Assembly: GCF_900111315.1 (NCBI RefSeq)
Contig: NZ_FOGU01000004.1
Span: forward strand, 326,606 to 390,605
Reading direction: 5' to 3'
Origin: Tranquillimonas rosea
GTDB taxonomy: Bacteria > Pseudomonadota > Alphaproteobacteria > Rhodobacterales > Rhodobacteraceae
Length of the DNA: 64,000 bases
A program made the translations under genes and the position numbers. This document shows, in pieces, positions 9,455-18,750 of the stretch (its first letter is position 1; each line of letters begins with the position of its first letter). The notes under the pieces are model-generated. The model was not told the DNA's origin. It saw only the letters and a list, made by a program, of their open reading frames with translations, and made no database searches.

Positions 9455-9663
9455 TGTGCCTCCCGCTGACGGCAACGCCGGTGGGTCCGCCGGGCCGCGC
9501 GCCGCCGAAGCAGCTTTGAGTATGAAACGCCAAAAATATGCGTCCCAAGTCTATGACATGCACCGACCCGGCCTGTCCAAGTTCGACTGCCCCCGACACG
9601 CAGCGTCACCGGGAGCGCCGGCCCGCGATTTACCGCCTTGCGAGAGGCTGCTATGCGCACCGC

Positions 9664-10134
9664 ATGGCACATGGCGACACTCCCACCCACGGCCTGACCC
9701 AGCTCGGCCAGTCCGTCGGACTTCCGGCGAGCCCCGAGGAGGCCGTGCTCGAGCGCGTTGCGAACCCGCAGGCGGGCCATCGGTACAACGTGCGCTTCAC
9801 GGCGCCGGAATTCACGTCGCTCTGCCCGATGACCGGGCAGCCGGACTTCGCCCATCTGGTGATCGACTACGTGCCTGGCGACTGGCTGGTCGAAAGCAAG
9901 TCGCTCAAGCTGTACCTGACCTCGTTCCGCAACCACGGCGCCTTTCACGAGGATTGCACCATCGGCATCGCCCGCCGCCTGGTGGACACGCTGGACCCGG
10001 CATGGCTGCGGATCGGCGGCTACTGGTATCCGCGCGGCGGAATTCCGATCGACGTGTTCTACCAGACCGGGCCGATGCCCGCGGATGTCTGGATTCCCGA
10101 TCAGGGCGTCCCGCCCTATCGCGGCCGCGGCTAG
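9664..10134 (+). CDS. queF: NADPH-dependent 7-cyano-7-deazaguanine reductase QueF
   Basis: QueF (156 aa) reduces preQ0 to preQ1, the last precursor-forming step before tRNA-guanine transglycosylase inserts the base for queuosine. The length fits the short, unimodular QueF type. The catalytic cysteine sits in [13 protein letters not shown] together with the essential aspartate, and the QueF motif is recognisable as [20 protein letters not shown]. The C-terminal [15 protein letters not shown] is also typical. The ATG at 9664 gives the family length; no strong Shine-Dalgarno site precedes it. Its stop overlaps the stop of convergent ligD: the bases CTAG at 10131-10134 provide TAG on both strands. 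Confidence 0.95.
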   Translation: MAHGDTPTHGLTQLGQSVGLPASPEEAVLERVANPQAGHRYNVRFTAPEFTSLCPMTGQPDFAHLVIDYVPGDWLVESKSLKLYLTSFRNHGAFHEDCTIGIARRLVDTLDPAWLRIGGYWYPRGGIPIDVFYQTGPMPADVWIPDQGVPPYRGRG

Positions 10135-12560
10135 CGCATCTTCTCCAGCTTCTCGACGGTGGCGTCGGTGATCGCCTGCTTGCTGTCCAGGAGATCGAGA
10201 TACGGGCAGCGTTCGGGCCACCAGTCCGAGGCGTCGGAAAGCGTGAACCCGCCCGGCGCATCCAGCTTTTCAAGCTGGTCCCAGGTCACCGGCACCGCGA
10301 CCGGCGCCCCCTCCCTTGCCCGCGGCGAATAGGGGCAGATCGCGGTCGCGCCCCTCTCGTTGCGCAGCCAGTCGATGAACACGCGGCCCTTGCGCTTGGC
10401 CTTGGACATCGTCGCGGTGTAGCGGTCGGGCGCGGCCTCGGCCATCACGTGCGCCAGCGTCTTGGCGAACAGCTTGACCGTCTCCCACCCGTTGTCGCGC
10501 CGCAGCGGCACCCAGACATGGACGCCCTTGCCGCCGGTCACCAGCGCGCCCGACGTCAGGCCCAGCCGGTCCAGCCGGTCGCGCACGTCCGTGGCGGTGG
10601 CCCGCACGTCGGCCCAGCCCAGCCCCTCGTCGGGGTCCAGGTCGAAGACCAGCCGATCCGGCCGCTCTAGCCGGTCGGTGCGCGCGCCCCACATGTGGAC
10701 CTCCACCGTGCCCATCTGCACCGCCTCGACCAGCGCCTCGGTCCGGGTGGCGTACAGGTAGGTGCCCGTATCACCGTCGCTCTCCTCGATCTCGATACGC
10801 TGCATCGCGTCGGGCCATCCCCGGCCCGGGTGCTTCTGAAAGAACCCGTCCTCGCCGATCCCCTGCGGATGCCGCAACAGCGCCAGCGGCCTGTGCCCGA
10901 CGATCTCGATCATGCGGGGACCTGCCGACGCCACGTATCGGGCCAGATCGGCCTTCGTCACCCCGGCGTCGGGATAGATCACACGGTCGGCATGGGTGAT
11001 CTCCACCCCCGCCACCTCGACCGTAGCGCTTTCCGGCGTCTCCATCCGCACCTCCTTGGCCGCCTTGTCGGACCGCACCCCCTGGAAGCTGCCGTGGCGG
11101 ATATGGCCGTCCGCGGTCAGCTCGGTGAACTCGACCTCCGCCACCAGCGCGGGCGTCAGCCACACCGCGTCCCGCGCGATCTCGCCGGGCACGTCGGCGA
11201 AGGGCGGCGTCTTGCGCTCGGACCACCGGTCCGGCAGTTCCTCGAAGTCGCGCATCCCGAACCCTGTGCCGACCCTGCCCCGATAGACAAGGTCGTCACC
11301 CTCCCACGCCCCCATCAGGAGCGAGGCGAAGGGGCGCCCGGCCTTGTCGGACGGCGTGTAGCCCCCGACGACGAATTCCTGCCGGCGGGTGCACTTCACC
11401 TTGCGCCACGTCCGCCCGCGCCCGCCCCTGTAGGGCGCATCGACCTTCTTCGACACGATCCCCTCGGCCCCGGCACGGCAGGCCGCATCATGGACCTCCG
11501 CGCCCTGCCCCCGGACATAATCGGTGAGCCGCAAGGCCTCCGGCGCCCCGGCGAACAGCTTCTCCAGCTGTGCCCGCCGCGCCACCAGCGGCTCACCGGT
11601 CAGGTCGACACCGTCAAGCGCCAGCAGGTCGAAGGCGAAGAATTCCAGCGCGCCGCCCTCGGACAGCGCCCGCTGCAGCGCCGAGAACGCCGAGCGCCCG
11701 GCCCCCGCCGCCATCACCTCTCCGTCGATGAGCGCATCCGCGCAACTCAGCGCGCCCATCGCCGGCGCAAGATCGGCAAAGCGGTCGGACCAGTCCTTGC
11801 CGTTCCGGGTATAGAAGGCCGGCCCGCCGCGCCCCAGCGCCACAAGGCAGCGATACCCGTCGAGCTTCGTCTCGTGCCACCAGCCATCCCCCTCGGGCGC
11901 CGCATCGACCAGCGTGGCAAGCTGCGCATCGCGGAACGCCGGTCGCGCCCCCGACTGCCCCGCCTCTCCCGGCCGCTCCAGCACATCCTCCGCCGTCTCT
12001 CCGGCGGCGATGGCCTTCATGCTCCGTCCGGTCTTCACGCTGCGCGCCGTGCCCTTGGTCAGACTGTCCGCCGCGCCGGCCGCGGCGTCCTTCTCCTTGA
12101 TCAACAGCCAGTTCTTCTCCTGCTCCCGCATCCGCACCAGGGCCCAGCCCCCGGTCATCTTGCCCCCGTGAAGGCGGAGGTGCAGCTTGCCCGACGCGAT
12201 CCCCTCTGCCGGGTCATGCAGCGGCTCCCACGTGCCGAAGTCCCACAACATGACCGTCCCGCCGCCGTATTCCTTTTTAGGGATCGTCCCCTCGAACGTG
12301 GCGTAGTCGAGCGGATGGTCCTCGGTCCGCACCGCCAGCCGCTTGTCCGAGGGATCGGCGCTCGGCCCCTTGGTCACCGCCCAGGACCACAGCACGCCGT
12401 CCCATTCCAGCCGCAGGTCGTAATGCAGCGTCGAGGCGTCATGCTTCTGGACGCAGAAGGTCAGCCCCGCCCCCACCGCGGGCGCCGCGTCGACCTGCGG
12501 CTCCGAGGTCCGCTCGAAATCCCGCTTTGCGGTATAAAGCGCCAGCGGATCCGGCATCAC
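10131..12560 (-). CDS. ligD: multifunctional DNA ligase D (NHEJ)
   Basis: LigD (809 aa) processes and seals double-strand breaks with Ku in bacterial non-homologous end joining. Domain order is phosphoesterase, ligase, polymerase. The 3'-phosphoesterase (residues 1-160) shows H40, H46 and D48 in the [15 protein letters not shown] segment. The ATP-dependent ligase (about 220-500) has the adenylated lysine K232 in ETKLDGYR. The primase-like polymerase (about 520-809) has metal ligands in [12 protein letters not shown] and the [11 protein letters not shown] motif. The start overlaps the ku stop by four bases (ATGA), so the two proteins are translationally coupled. Confidence 0.97.
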   Translation of the reverse strand: MMPDPLALYTAKRDFERTSEPQVDAAPAVGAGLTFCVQKHDASTLHYDLRLEWDGVLWSWAVTKGPSADPSDKRLAVRTEDHPLDYATFEGTIPKKEYGGGTVMLWDFGTWEPLHDPAEGIASGKLHLRLHGGKMTGGWALVRMREQEKNWLLIKEKDAAAGAADSLTKGTARSVKTGRSMKAIAAGETAEDVLERPGEAGQSGARPAFRDAQLATLVDAAPEGDGWWHETKLDGYRCLVALGRGGPAFYTRNGKDWSDRFADLAPAMGALSCADALIDGEVMAAGAGRSAFSALQRALSEGGALEFFAFDLLALDGVDLTGEPLVARRAQLEKLFAGAPEALRLTDYVRGQGAEVHDAACRAGAEGIVSKKVDAPYRGGRGRTWRKVKCTRRQEFVVGGYTPSDKAGRPFASLLMGAWEGDDLVYRGRVGTGFGMRDFEELPDRWSERKTPPFADVPGEIARDAVWLTPALVAEVEFTELTADGHIRHGSFQGVRSDKAAKEVRMETPESATVEVAGVEITHADRVIYPDAGVTKADLARYVASAGPRMIEIVGHRPLALLRHPQGIGEDGFFQKHPGRGWPDAMQRIEIEESDGDTGTYLYATRTEALVEAVQMGTVEVHMWGARTDRLERPDRLVFDLDPDEGLGWADVRATATDVRDRLDRLGLTSGALVTGGKGVHVWVPLRRDNGWETVKLFAKTLAHVMAEAAPDRYTATMSKAKRKGRVFIDWLRNERGATAICPYSPRAREGAPVAVPVTWDQLEKLDAPGGFTLSDASDWWPERCPYLDLLDSKQAITDATVEKLEKMR

Positions 12561-13438
12561 GACGCTTTCTTCCCGCCGCTCTTCCCACCGGTGCTCTTGC
12601 CCTTCGCGCTCTTGCCGCCACCCTTGGACTTGGCCTTGCCGCCCTTGTCGCCCCCTCCTGTCCTGTCGAGGCTCTTCTTCAGCGCGCCCATAAGGTCGAC
12701 GACGTTCTCGCCCTCGGTCGGGCCCTCGTCCTGCTCCACGGTCCGGGTACTGCGATCCTTTCGCTTCGCCTCCAGCAGGTCCCGCAAGGCGTCGGCATAG
12801 GCATCGTGAAAGGCCGTGGCATCGAACGGCTTGGTCTTCCGCTCGATCAGGTCGGTGGCCACGTCCAGAAGCTCGCCCTCGCTCTCCTCTTCCGAGATCT
12901 CGGCGAACATCGGCGCCGCGTCCCGGATCTCGTCGGCATAGCGCAGCGTCTCCAGAAGCAGGCCGTCGCCGCAGGGCCGGATCGCCGCGAGGTATTCCTT
13001 GCCCCGCATCGTCAGCTGGCCGAGGCCGACCTTGCCCTCGCGACGCAGCGCATCCCGCACCACGCGGTAGGCCTCCTCGGCCAGGTCGTCCAAGGCGACC
13101 ACGTAATACGGCTTGTCGTAATAAAGCGGCGGGATCTCGGCCTGCCCGACGAACTGCACCAGCTCGAGCGTCTTCTTTGTCTCCAGCTTGATATCGTCGA
13201 TCTCGTCGGGGTCGATCAGGACATATCCGTCGTCGGTCTCGTAGCCCTTGACGATCTCGTCCGCATCCACCGGCCCGATTCCGGGAACCGTCTTCTCGTA
13301 GCGCACCCGCTTGCCGCTCGGCTCGTGGATCTGGCGAAAGCTCACCCGCGCGCCCGATTTCGTCGCCGAGTAGATCTCAACCGGTATCGATACCAGCGAC
13401 AGCCGAATCTGCCCCTTCCAGATCGCCCGTGCAGCCAT
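12557..13438 (-). CDS. ku: non-homologous end joining protein Ku
   Basis: Bacterial Ku (293 aa) forms a homodimeric ring that binds DNA ends and recruits LigD. The N-terminus AARAIWKGQIRLSLVSIPV and the central beta-barrel core (KGYETDDGYVLIDPDEI, PLYYDKPYYV) are diagnostic. The C-terminus after about residue 250 is a lysine-, glycine- and serine-rich tail, which in other Ku proteins helps threading and DNA retention. I chose the ATG at 13438 because GGAGG lies six bases upstream; an ATG nine codons earlier lacks one. The gene is first in a ku-ligD operon and faces away from the radical-SAM/udgX operon. Confidence 0.97.
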   Translation of the reverse strand: MAARAIWKGQIRLSLVSIPVEIYSATKSGARVSFRQIHEPSGKRVRYEKTVPGIGPVDADEIVKGYETDDGYVLIDPDEIDDIKLETKKTLELVQFVGQAEIPPLYYDKPYYVVALDDLAEEAYRVVRDALRREGKVGLGQLTMRGKEYLAAIRPCGDGLLLETLRYADEIRDAAPMFAEISEEESEGELLDVATDLIERKTKPFDATAFHDAYADALRDLLEAKRKDRSTRTVEQDEGPTEGENVVDLMGALKKSLDRTGGGDKGGKAKSKGGGKSAKGKSTGGKSGGKKAS

Positions 13439-13501
13439 GGCGCATCCTCCGTCTCTCGCCGGCAAACGCTCTCCGCCCGCAATGGTTGCGCCCCACCCCG
13501 A

Positions 13502-13566
13502 CTTCTTCTGCCAAAAAATATCTCGGGGTGAATGGCGCCGTCAGGCGCCAGAGGGGCAGCGCCCCT
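13502..13566 (+). repeat. dispersed intergenic repeat, copy A
   Basis: This copy begins CTTCTTCTG, continues through AAAAAATATCTCGGGGTGAA and ends in two hairpins: TGGCGCC-GTCA-GGCGCCA (13533-13550) and AGGGGC-AGC-GCCCCT (13552-13566). The same start and hairpin design recurs at 16331, 41346 and 57943. This is the only copy not directly behind a gene; it lies between the divergent ku and radical-SAM genes. Confidence 0.75.
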
Positions 13567-13642
13567 CCGCCCACCTGCGCACAATCGTCGCGGCCCCCCG
13601 TCCGATCTTGCACGGGCACACGCAGGAACATATCAAGAACGC

Positions 13643-14878
13643 ATGGCCCCGATGTCCCTCGACAAGAAACTGGCGATCCTCTCCGACGCGGCGAAATACG
13701 ACGCGTCCTGCGCCTCCTCTGGCACCACGCGACGGTCGTCGCGCGATGGCGCGGGGCTCGGCTCGACCGAAGGCAGCGGCGTCTGCCATGCCTACGCTCC
13801 CGACGGGCGGTGCATCAGCCTCCTCAAGATCCTGATGACCAATTTCTGCATCTACGACTGCGCCTATTGCGTGAACCGGGTCAGTTCCAACGTCCCCCGC
13901 GCCCGGTTCAGCGTCGACGAGGTCGTCCGCCTGACGCTCGAGTTCTATCGCCGCAATTATATCGAGGGATTGTTCCTGTCCTCCGGCATCATCCGCTCGC
14001 CGGACGCCACGATGGCCGACATGGCCCGCATCGCGCGCGAGCTGCGGGTCACCCACGGCTTCCGCGGCTACATCCATCTCAAGACGATTCCCGACGCCGC
14101 CCCCGAACTCATCGAAGAGGCGGGGCTCCACGCCGACCGCCTGTCGATCAACGTGGAGTTGCCCACCGATTCCAGCGTCCGGACCTACGCCCCGGAAAAG
14201 GATCCCGGCCGCATCCGCCGGGCGATGGCGGACGTGCGCCTGGCAAAGGAGGCCAGCACCGAGCGCTCCCATACCGGTCGTCGCCCGCCGCGCTTCGCCC
14301 CCGCCGGCCAGTCCACGCAGATGATCGTGGGCGCCGATGGCGCCACCGACGCCACGATCCTCGGCAACGCGACCAACCTCTACAGCGCCTATCACCTCAA
14401 GCGAGTCTACTATTCCGCCTTCTCGCCGATCCCCGATGCCACCGCCAAGCTGCCGCTGATCCGCCCGCCCCTCGCCCGCGAGCACCGGCTCTACCAGGCC
14501 GACTGGCTCCTGCGGTTCTACGGCTTCGGCCTGGACGAAATCACCGCCGCCCGCCCGGACGGCAACCTGGATCTCGAGCTCGACCCCAAGCTCGCCTGGG
14601 CGCTGGCCCATCGCGGACACTTCCCCCTCGACGTGAACCGCGCGGGCCGCGCCGAGCTTCTCCGGGTGCCCGGCTTCGGCACCCGGACGGTCAAGCGCAT
14701 CCTCTCGACGCGGCGCCACCGGAGCTTGCGCTACGACGACCTGCTGCGGATGGGCGCCGCCATGGCCAGGGCCCGCGCCTTCGTCACCGCGCTCGACTGG
14801 ACCCCGCGCGCCCTGACCGACAGCGCGGACCTGCGCGCCCGCTTCGCCCCGCCGCCCGAACAGCTGTCGCTCTTCTGA
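13643..14878 (+). CDS. putative DNA modification/repair radical SAM protein (TIGR03916 type)
   Basis: This 411-residue protein has the radical-SAM cluster motif CX3CX2C at C69, C73 and C76 (FCIYDCAYC) and conserved LFLSSGII and GYIHLKTIP strands of the barrel. The C-terminal 80 residues form a helix-hairpin-helix DNA-binding motif (LLRVPGFGTRTVKRIL). The family is annotated as a putative DNA modification or repair enzyme; its reaction is, to my knowledge, unknown. It overlaps the DUF4130-UdgX gene by one base (TGATG), the partner it usually keeps, so the two very probably act together. ATG 13643 and ATG 13652 are both possible starts. The radical-SAM call is sure; the reaction is not. Confidence 0.9.
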   Translation: MAPMSLDKKLAILSDAAKYDASCASSGTTRRSSRDGAGLGSTEGSGVCHAYAPDGRCISLLKILMTNFCIYDCAYCVNRVSSNVPRARFSVDEVVRLTLEFYRRNYIEGLFLSSGIIRSPDATMADMARIARELRVTHGFRGYIHLKTIPDAAPELIEEAGLHADRLSINVELPTDSSVRTYAPEKDPGRIRRAMADVRLAKEASTERSHTGRRPPRFAPAGQSTQMIVGADGATDATILGNATNLYSAYHLKRVYYSAFSPIPDATAKLPLIRPPLAREHRLYQADWLLRFYGFGLDEITAARPDGNLDLELDPKLAWALAHRGHFPLDVNRAGRAELLRVPGFGTRTVKRILSTRRHRSLRYDDLLRMGAAMARARAFVTALDWTPRALTDSADLRARFAPPPEQLSLF

Positions 14879-16320
14879 TGCCGACAATCCCCCTGCCCCG
14901 CCACGGTACAGCCCGCGCCTGGCGGGACGCGGCCCGCCGCCTCGCTGCCGTCGGTATCCCGCCCGAGGACATCCTGTGGCAGCACGGCGACCACGCGCCC
15001 GACCTCTTCGCCGACGCGCCTGCCGCACCGCCGCCGGACGCAGCCCCGCTGACCGTCCCGCGCGCCTTCGTCACCCTCGCCGACACCGTGTGCTGGCACG
15101 CCGACCCGCAGCGGTTCGCGCGCCTCTACACCCTGCTCTGGCGCCTGCGCGCCACGCCCGGCCTGATCGCGGATGGCGGCGACCCCGAGGTGACCGCGCT
15201 CCGGCGCATGGAAAAGGCCGTCCGCCGGGACATGCACAAGATGAAGGCTTTCGTACGCTTCCGCGAGATCGGCGACCCGGACGGGCCGCGCCGCCGCTTC
15301 GCCGCCTGGTTCGAACCGACCCATCACGCCACCGAACCCGTCGCACCCTTCTTCGCCCGGCGCTTCGGCGACATGGACTGGATCATCGCCACGCCCCATT
15401 GCACCGCCCGTTTCGAGGACGGCACCCTGCGCATCACCGACGGACAGCCCCGTCCAAACCTGTCCGACGACGCGACCGAGGCGCTCTGGACCACCTATTT
15501 CCGCAGCATCTTCAACCCCGCGCGGCTCAAGATCCGGGCGATGACCTCCGAGATGCCGAAGAAATACTGGAAGAACCTCCCCGAGGCCGCCGCCATCCCC
15601 GACCTGGTCGCCGGCGCCCCGGCCCGCGCGCGCGAGATGCAGGCCGCCGCGCCGACCGCGCCACCCGCCCGCGCCGCGCGCCTGCAAACCACCCGGCAGC
15701 CCGACCCGCCCGCGCCAGACCGCCCCGACACACTCGCGGGCCTGAGCCACGCGCTCGACGCCTGCACCCGCTGCCCGCTCCATGCCTCCGCCACCCGCGC
15801 CGTGCCCGGCGAGGGCCCGGCCGACGCACCGCTGATGATCGTGGGAGAGCAGCCCGGTGACCGCGAGGATCTCGAAGGCCGCCCCTTCACCGGTCCCGCC
15901 GGCCGGCTCTTCGACCGGATCGCCGGCGCCGCGGGACTCGACCGTTCGACGGCCTACGTGACCAACGCCGTCAAGCACTTCAAATTCCAGGCGCGCGGCA
16001 AGCGCCGCATCCACCAGCGCCCCGACGCGGGCGAGGTGCAGGCCTGCCGATGGTGGCTCGAGCACGAGCGCGCCCTGCTCCGCCCGAAGCTCATCGTGGC
16101 GATGGGCGCCACGGCCGCCGCCGCGCTCACCGGCACGGGCCGCGACATCACCGCCCGTCGCGGCACCCTCGAACAGACCGCGGACGGCACCCCGGTCCTC
16201 CTGACCGTGCATCCCTCGTATCTGCTGCGCTGCCCCGAGGACCAGCACCCAACCGAAGAAGCTCGCTTCAGGGCCGACCTCGAAACGGCCCGCGCCCAGC
16301 TGGCCCATCTCGGCGCCTAG
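14878..16320 (+). CDS. DUF4130-UdgX fusion, uracil-DNA binding protein
   Basis: A two-part protein of 480 residues. Residues 1-240 are the TIGR03915/DUF4130 domain (AVRRDMHKMKAFVRFRE, EMPKKYWKNLPEA). Residues 285-480 are a family-4-like uracil-DNA glycosylase of the UdgX subgroup: iron-sulfur cysteines C296 and C299 (CTRCP), motif A GEQPGDREDLEGRPFTGPAG from 323, the UdgX-specific loop KRRIHQ (375-380), and motif B HPSYLLR (445-451). H379 corresponds to the histidine by which characterised UdgX becomes covalently fixed to the uracil site. The DUF4130 role is unknown; the coupled radical-SAM gene suggests a shared DNA task. Confidence 0.93.
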   Translation: MPTIPLPRHGTARAWRDAARRLAAVGIPPEDILWQHGDHAPDLFADAPAAPPPDAAPLTVPRAFVTLADTVCWHADPQRFARLYTLLWRLRATPGLIADGGDPEVTALRRMEKAVRRDMHKMKAFVRFREIGDPDGPRRRFAAWFEPTHHATEPVAPFFARRFGDMDWIIATPHCTARFEDGTLRITDGQPRPNLSDDATEALWTTYFRSIFNPARLKIRAMTSEMPKKYWKNLPEAAAIPDLVAGAPARAREMQAAAPTAPPARAARLQTTRQPDPPAPDRPDTLAGLSHALDACTRCPLHASATRAVPGEGPADAPLMIVGEQPGDREDLEGRPFTGPAGRLFDRIAGAAGLDRSTAYVTNAVKHFKFQARGKRRIHQRPDAGEVQACRWWLEHERALLRPKLIVAMGATAAAALTGTGRDITARRGTLEQTADGTPVLLTVHPSYLLRCPEDQHPTEEARFRADLETARAQLAHLGA

Positions 16321-16330
16321 CCCGACCGGC

Positions 16331-16375
16331 CTTCTTCTGTCCTGAAATATCCCGGGGTCTGGGGCAGAGCCCCAG
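16331..16375 (+). repeat. dispersed intergenic repeat, copy B
   Basis: CTTCTTCTG starts 10 bases after the udgX stop codon and is followed by GAAATATCCCGGGGT and the hairpin CTGGGGC-AGA-GCCCCAG (16359-16375). The orientation matches udgX. Only one of the two hairpins seen in copies A and C is present. Confidence 0.75.
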
Positions 16376-16384
16376 CCGGTCCGG

Positions 16385-16405
16385 CCGGCCCGTAGGGCGG
16401 GCCGG
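16385..16405. terminator. hairpin between convergent udgX and ychF
   Basis: CCGGCCCG (16385-16392) and CGGGCCGG (16398-16405) form a perfect 8-bp stem with a 5-base loop in the 129-base gap between two convergent genes. No T-run is present on either strand, so intrinsic termination would be weak; it may act together with repeat copy B just upstream. Confidence 0.4.
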
Positions 16406-16449
16406 ACACATCGCGTGCGCCGCAGGCGCTCCGCGTTCGCGCTCTGCCG

Positions 16450-17547
16450 TCAGGCGTTGAACAGGAAGTGGAGGACGTCGCCCTCCTTCACCTCGTAGGA
16501 TTTCCCTTCCGAGCGCATCTTGCCCGCGTCCTTCGCCCCCTGCTCGCCGCCGAGCGTGACGAAATCGTCGTAGGCGATCGTCTCGGCGCGGATGAAGCCG
16601 CGCTCGAAATCGCCGTGAATCACACCGGCGGCCTGCGGCGCCAGCGTGCCCTCGGGAATCGTCCAGGCGCGGGCCTCCTTCGGGCCGACGGTGAAATAGG
16701 TCTGCAGGCCCAGAAGCGCGTAGCCCGCCTTGATCAGCCGGTCGAGCCCCGGCTCCTCCAGCCCCATTTCGTCCAGGAACAACTCGGCCTCGTCGGAATC
16801 GAGCTGCGAGATCTCCTCCTCGATCTGGGCCGAGATCACGATGGTGCCCGCGCCCTGCGTCTCGGCCATCTCGCGGACGGCCTCGGTCTGGGCGTTGCCG
16901 GTCGCGGCCTCGCCCTCGCCGACATTGCAGACATAGAGGATCGGCTTGGAGGTCATCAGCTGCAGCATGCGCCAGGCCTTGGCGTCATCCTCGGTCACCT
17001 CGACCACGCGCGCCGGCTTGCCGGCTTCCAGCGCGACCTGCGCGTCCTTCAGCAGCCGCTTCTGCTGCACCGCCTCGGGGTCGCCGCCGCGCACCTTGCG
17101 GCCGATGTTCTGCAGGCGGCGCTCGATCGACTCCAGGTCGGCGAGCATCAGCTCGGTCTCGATGGTCTCGGCGTCGGCCACCGGATCGACGCGGCCGTCG
17201 ACATGGGTGACGTCCTCGTTCTCGAAGCAGCGCAGCACGTGGGCGATGGCGTCGCATTCGCGGATGTTCGCCAGGAACTGGTTGCCCAACCCCTCACCCT
17301 TGCTCGCGCCCTTCACGAGGCCCGCAATGTCGACGAAGGTCATCCGTGTCGGGATGACCTGTTTCGACTTGGCGATCCCGGCCAGCGTGTCGAGCCGCGG
17401 GTCCGGAACGGCGACTTCGCCCACGTTCGGCTCGATCGTGCAGAAGGGAAAGTTCGCGGCCTGCGCCGCTGCGGTGCGGGTCAGCGCGTTGAACAGCGTC
17501 GACTTGCCCACGTTCGGCAGTCCGACGATCCCCATCTTGAAGCCCAT
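16450..17547 (-). CDS. ychF: redox-regulated ATPase YchF
   Basis: YchF (365 aa) is an Obg-related P-loop protein of the TRAFAC class that prefers ATP and associates with ribosomes. The P-loop is GLPNVGKSTLFNALT at the N-terminus, followed by the PFCTIEPNVG switch segment and DIAGLVKGASKGEGLGNQFL. The C-terminal TGS-like domain begins near LLGLQTYFTVGPKEARAW and ends with KEGDVLHFLFNA. Length and motifs are fully typical for the family. It is monocistronic as far as visible, convergent to udgX. Confidence 0.97.
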   Translation of the reverse strand: MGFKMGIVGLPNVGKSTLFNALTRTAAAQAANFPFCTIEPNVGEVAVPDPRLDTLAGIAKSKQVIPTRMTFVDIAGLVKGASKGEGLGNQFLANIRECDAIAHVLRCFENEDVTHVDGRVDPVADAETIETELMLADLESIERRLQNIGRKVRGGDPEAVQQKRLLKDAQVALEAGKPARVVEVTEDDAKAWRMLQLMTSKPILYVCNVGEGEAATGNAQTEAVREMAETQGAGTIVISAQIEEEISQLDSDEAELFLDEMGLEEPGLDRLIKAGYALLGLQTYFTVGPKEARAWTIPEGTLAPQAAGVIHGDFERGFIRAETIAYDDFVTLGGEQGAKDAGKMRSEGKSYEVKEGDVLHFLFNA

Positions 17548-17615
17548 GACGTCCCCTCTTTCAGATCCGCGCGGGGTCTATGCCCCGCGGGGCCCTTTGG
17601 CAAGGGTGCGCGTCC

Positions 17616-17807
17616 CTAGGGCTCGCGCCGGTCGGCATGGGTCTGGTAGATCAGGATCCATGCCAGCACGATGAACATCGGGTGGGTCAGCCCGCCCGAG
17701 ATCAGGATTGCCGGGATCCAGATCAGGAAGACGATGATGGACGTGAAGATGCGACCCGTCAGCAGGATCGACAGCGGCGGCAGGAAAAGGGCAAGCACAT
17801 AGTTCAT
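17616..17807 (-). CDS. YqaE/Pmp3 family small membrane protein
   Basis: A 63-residue protein with two hydrophobic helices (about residues 3-20 and 24-48) and the family features PPLSILLTGR near the start and a polar tail ending QTHADRREP. Pmp3/YqaE/UPF0057 peptides are tiny plasma-membrane proteins linked to salt and cold stress in several organisms; molecular function is unclear. I chose the ATG at 17807 because the family begins at this point; longer readings add a non-hydrophobic, non-conserved N-terminus. The gene is divergent from trpA with about 80 bases between the start codons. Confidence 0.85.
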   Translation of the reverse strand: MNYVLALFLPPLSILLTGRIFTSIIVFLIWIPAILISGGLTHPMFIVLAWILIYQTHADRREP

Positions 17808-17889
17808 GCAACGGGATATAGGGAGCGCTCCGGCGTTGCACATCCCCGCCCGGTGACGCATCACGGACGAAACGACCGAGGAGAGCGAG

Positions 17890-18681
17890 ATGGGCCGCAT
17901 CGAGGACCGCTTCGAGACTTTGAGGACCGAGGGCCGCAAGGCCTTCGTCTCGTACATCATGGCGGGCGACCCCGACTATGAAACTGCGCTGTCGGTGATG
18001 AAGGGCCTGCCCGAGGCGGGCGTCGACATCATCGAGCTGGGCCAGCCCTTCACCGACCCGATGGCCGACGGACCGACGATCCAGAAGGCCGGCCAGCGCG
18101 CGCTCGCCGCCGGTCAGACGCTGGAGCGCACGCTCGAGATGGTGCGCGAGTTCCGCAAGGGCGACGACGAGACGCCGATCGTGCTGATGGGCTACTACAA
18201 CCCGATCTACTCGCGCGGGGTCGAGCGTTTCCTTTCGGATGCGCGCGATGCCGGGATCGACGGCCTGATCGTCGTCGACCTGCCGCCCGAGGAGGACGAC
18301 GAACTCTGCATCCCCGCGCAGCGGGCGGGCATCGACTTCATCCGCCTGGCCACGCCGACGACCGACGACAAGCGCCTGCCGAAGGTGCTGCAGAACACGT
18401 CGGGCTTCGTCTACTACGTCTCGATCACCGGCATCACCGGCGCCGCCGCGGCCGAAGCGGAGGACGTCGCGCCGGAGGTCGCGCGGATCAAGGCGCAGAC
18501 CGACCTGCCCGTGATTGTTGGCTTCGGCATCCGCACGCCCGACTCGAGCGCCGCCATCGCCGGGGTCGCGGACGGCTGCGTCGTCGGCAGTGCCATCGTC
18601 GCCGAGTTGGCGGCCGGCAAGCCGGTGGAAGAGGTGCTGGCCTTCGTCCGGGGTCTCGCCGACGGCGCCCACCGCGCCTGA
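17890..18681 (+). CDS. trpA: tryptophan synthase alpha subunit
   Basis: TrpA (263 aa) cleaves indole-3-glycerol phosphate to indole and glyceraldehyde 3-phosphate and channels indole to TrpB. The barrel carries the catalytic glutamate in [20 protein letters not shown] and the catalytic aspartate in [10 protein letters not shown]; phosphate is bound by GFGIRTPDS and VVGSAIV. Length is standard. It is separated from trpB and trpF, which lie about 8 kb away on the opposite strand, so the trp genes are split in this genome. The ATG at 17890 follows GAGGAGAGCGAG. A small GC-rich hairpin (TGCCGCC-GC-GGCGGCA) lies just behind the stop. Confidence 0.97.
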   Translation: MGRIEDRFETLRTEGRKAFVSYIMAGDPDYETALSVMKGLPEAGVDIIELGQPFTDPMADGPTIQKAGQRALAAGQTLERTLEMVREFRKGDDETPIVLMGYYNPIYSRGVERFLSDARDAGIDGLIVVDLPPEEDDELCIPAQRAGIDFIRLATPTTDDKRLPKVLQNTSGFVYYVSITGITGAAAAEAEDVAPEVARIKAQTDLPVIVGFGIRTPDSSAAIAGVADGCVVGSAIVAELAAGKPVEEVLAFVRGLADGAHRA

Positions 18682-18688
18682 GGCCCGC

Positions 18689-18729
18689 TTGCCGCCGCGG
18701 CGGCAGATTGGTTACATGACTTGACCAAT
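18689..18729 (+). promoter_or_regulatory. candidate lldD promoter with overlapping inverted repeat
   Basis: TTGCCG (18689-18694) and TTACAT (18712-18717) are 17 bases apart and could be -35 and -10 boxes. The inverted repeat ATTGGT (18707-18712) ... ACCAAT (18724-18729) with an 11-base spacer overlaps the -10 and the probable transcription start. This suggests a repressor site for the following lactate-dehydrogenase-like gene. Both boxes are weak matches, so this is a candidate only. Confidence 0.35.
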
Positions 18730-18750
18730 TCGCAATAAACGAGACCTTTC

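Noticed and set aside
10695..12800. A 701-residue plus-strand open frame opposite ligD and ku
   Set aside because: Antisense to two proteins with complete domain evidence; Pro/Arg/His-rich without signature.
13429..14877. Upstream extension of the udgX frame
   Set aside because: The open frame extends far upstream but is out of phase with the radical-SAM gene and arginine-rich; the ATG at 14878 fits the family start and the TGATG coupling.
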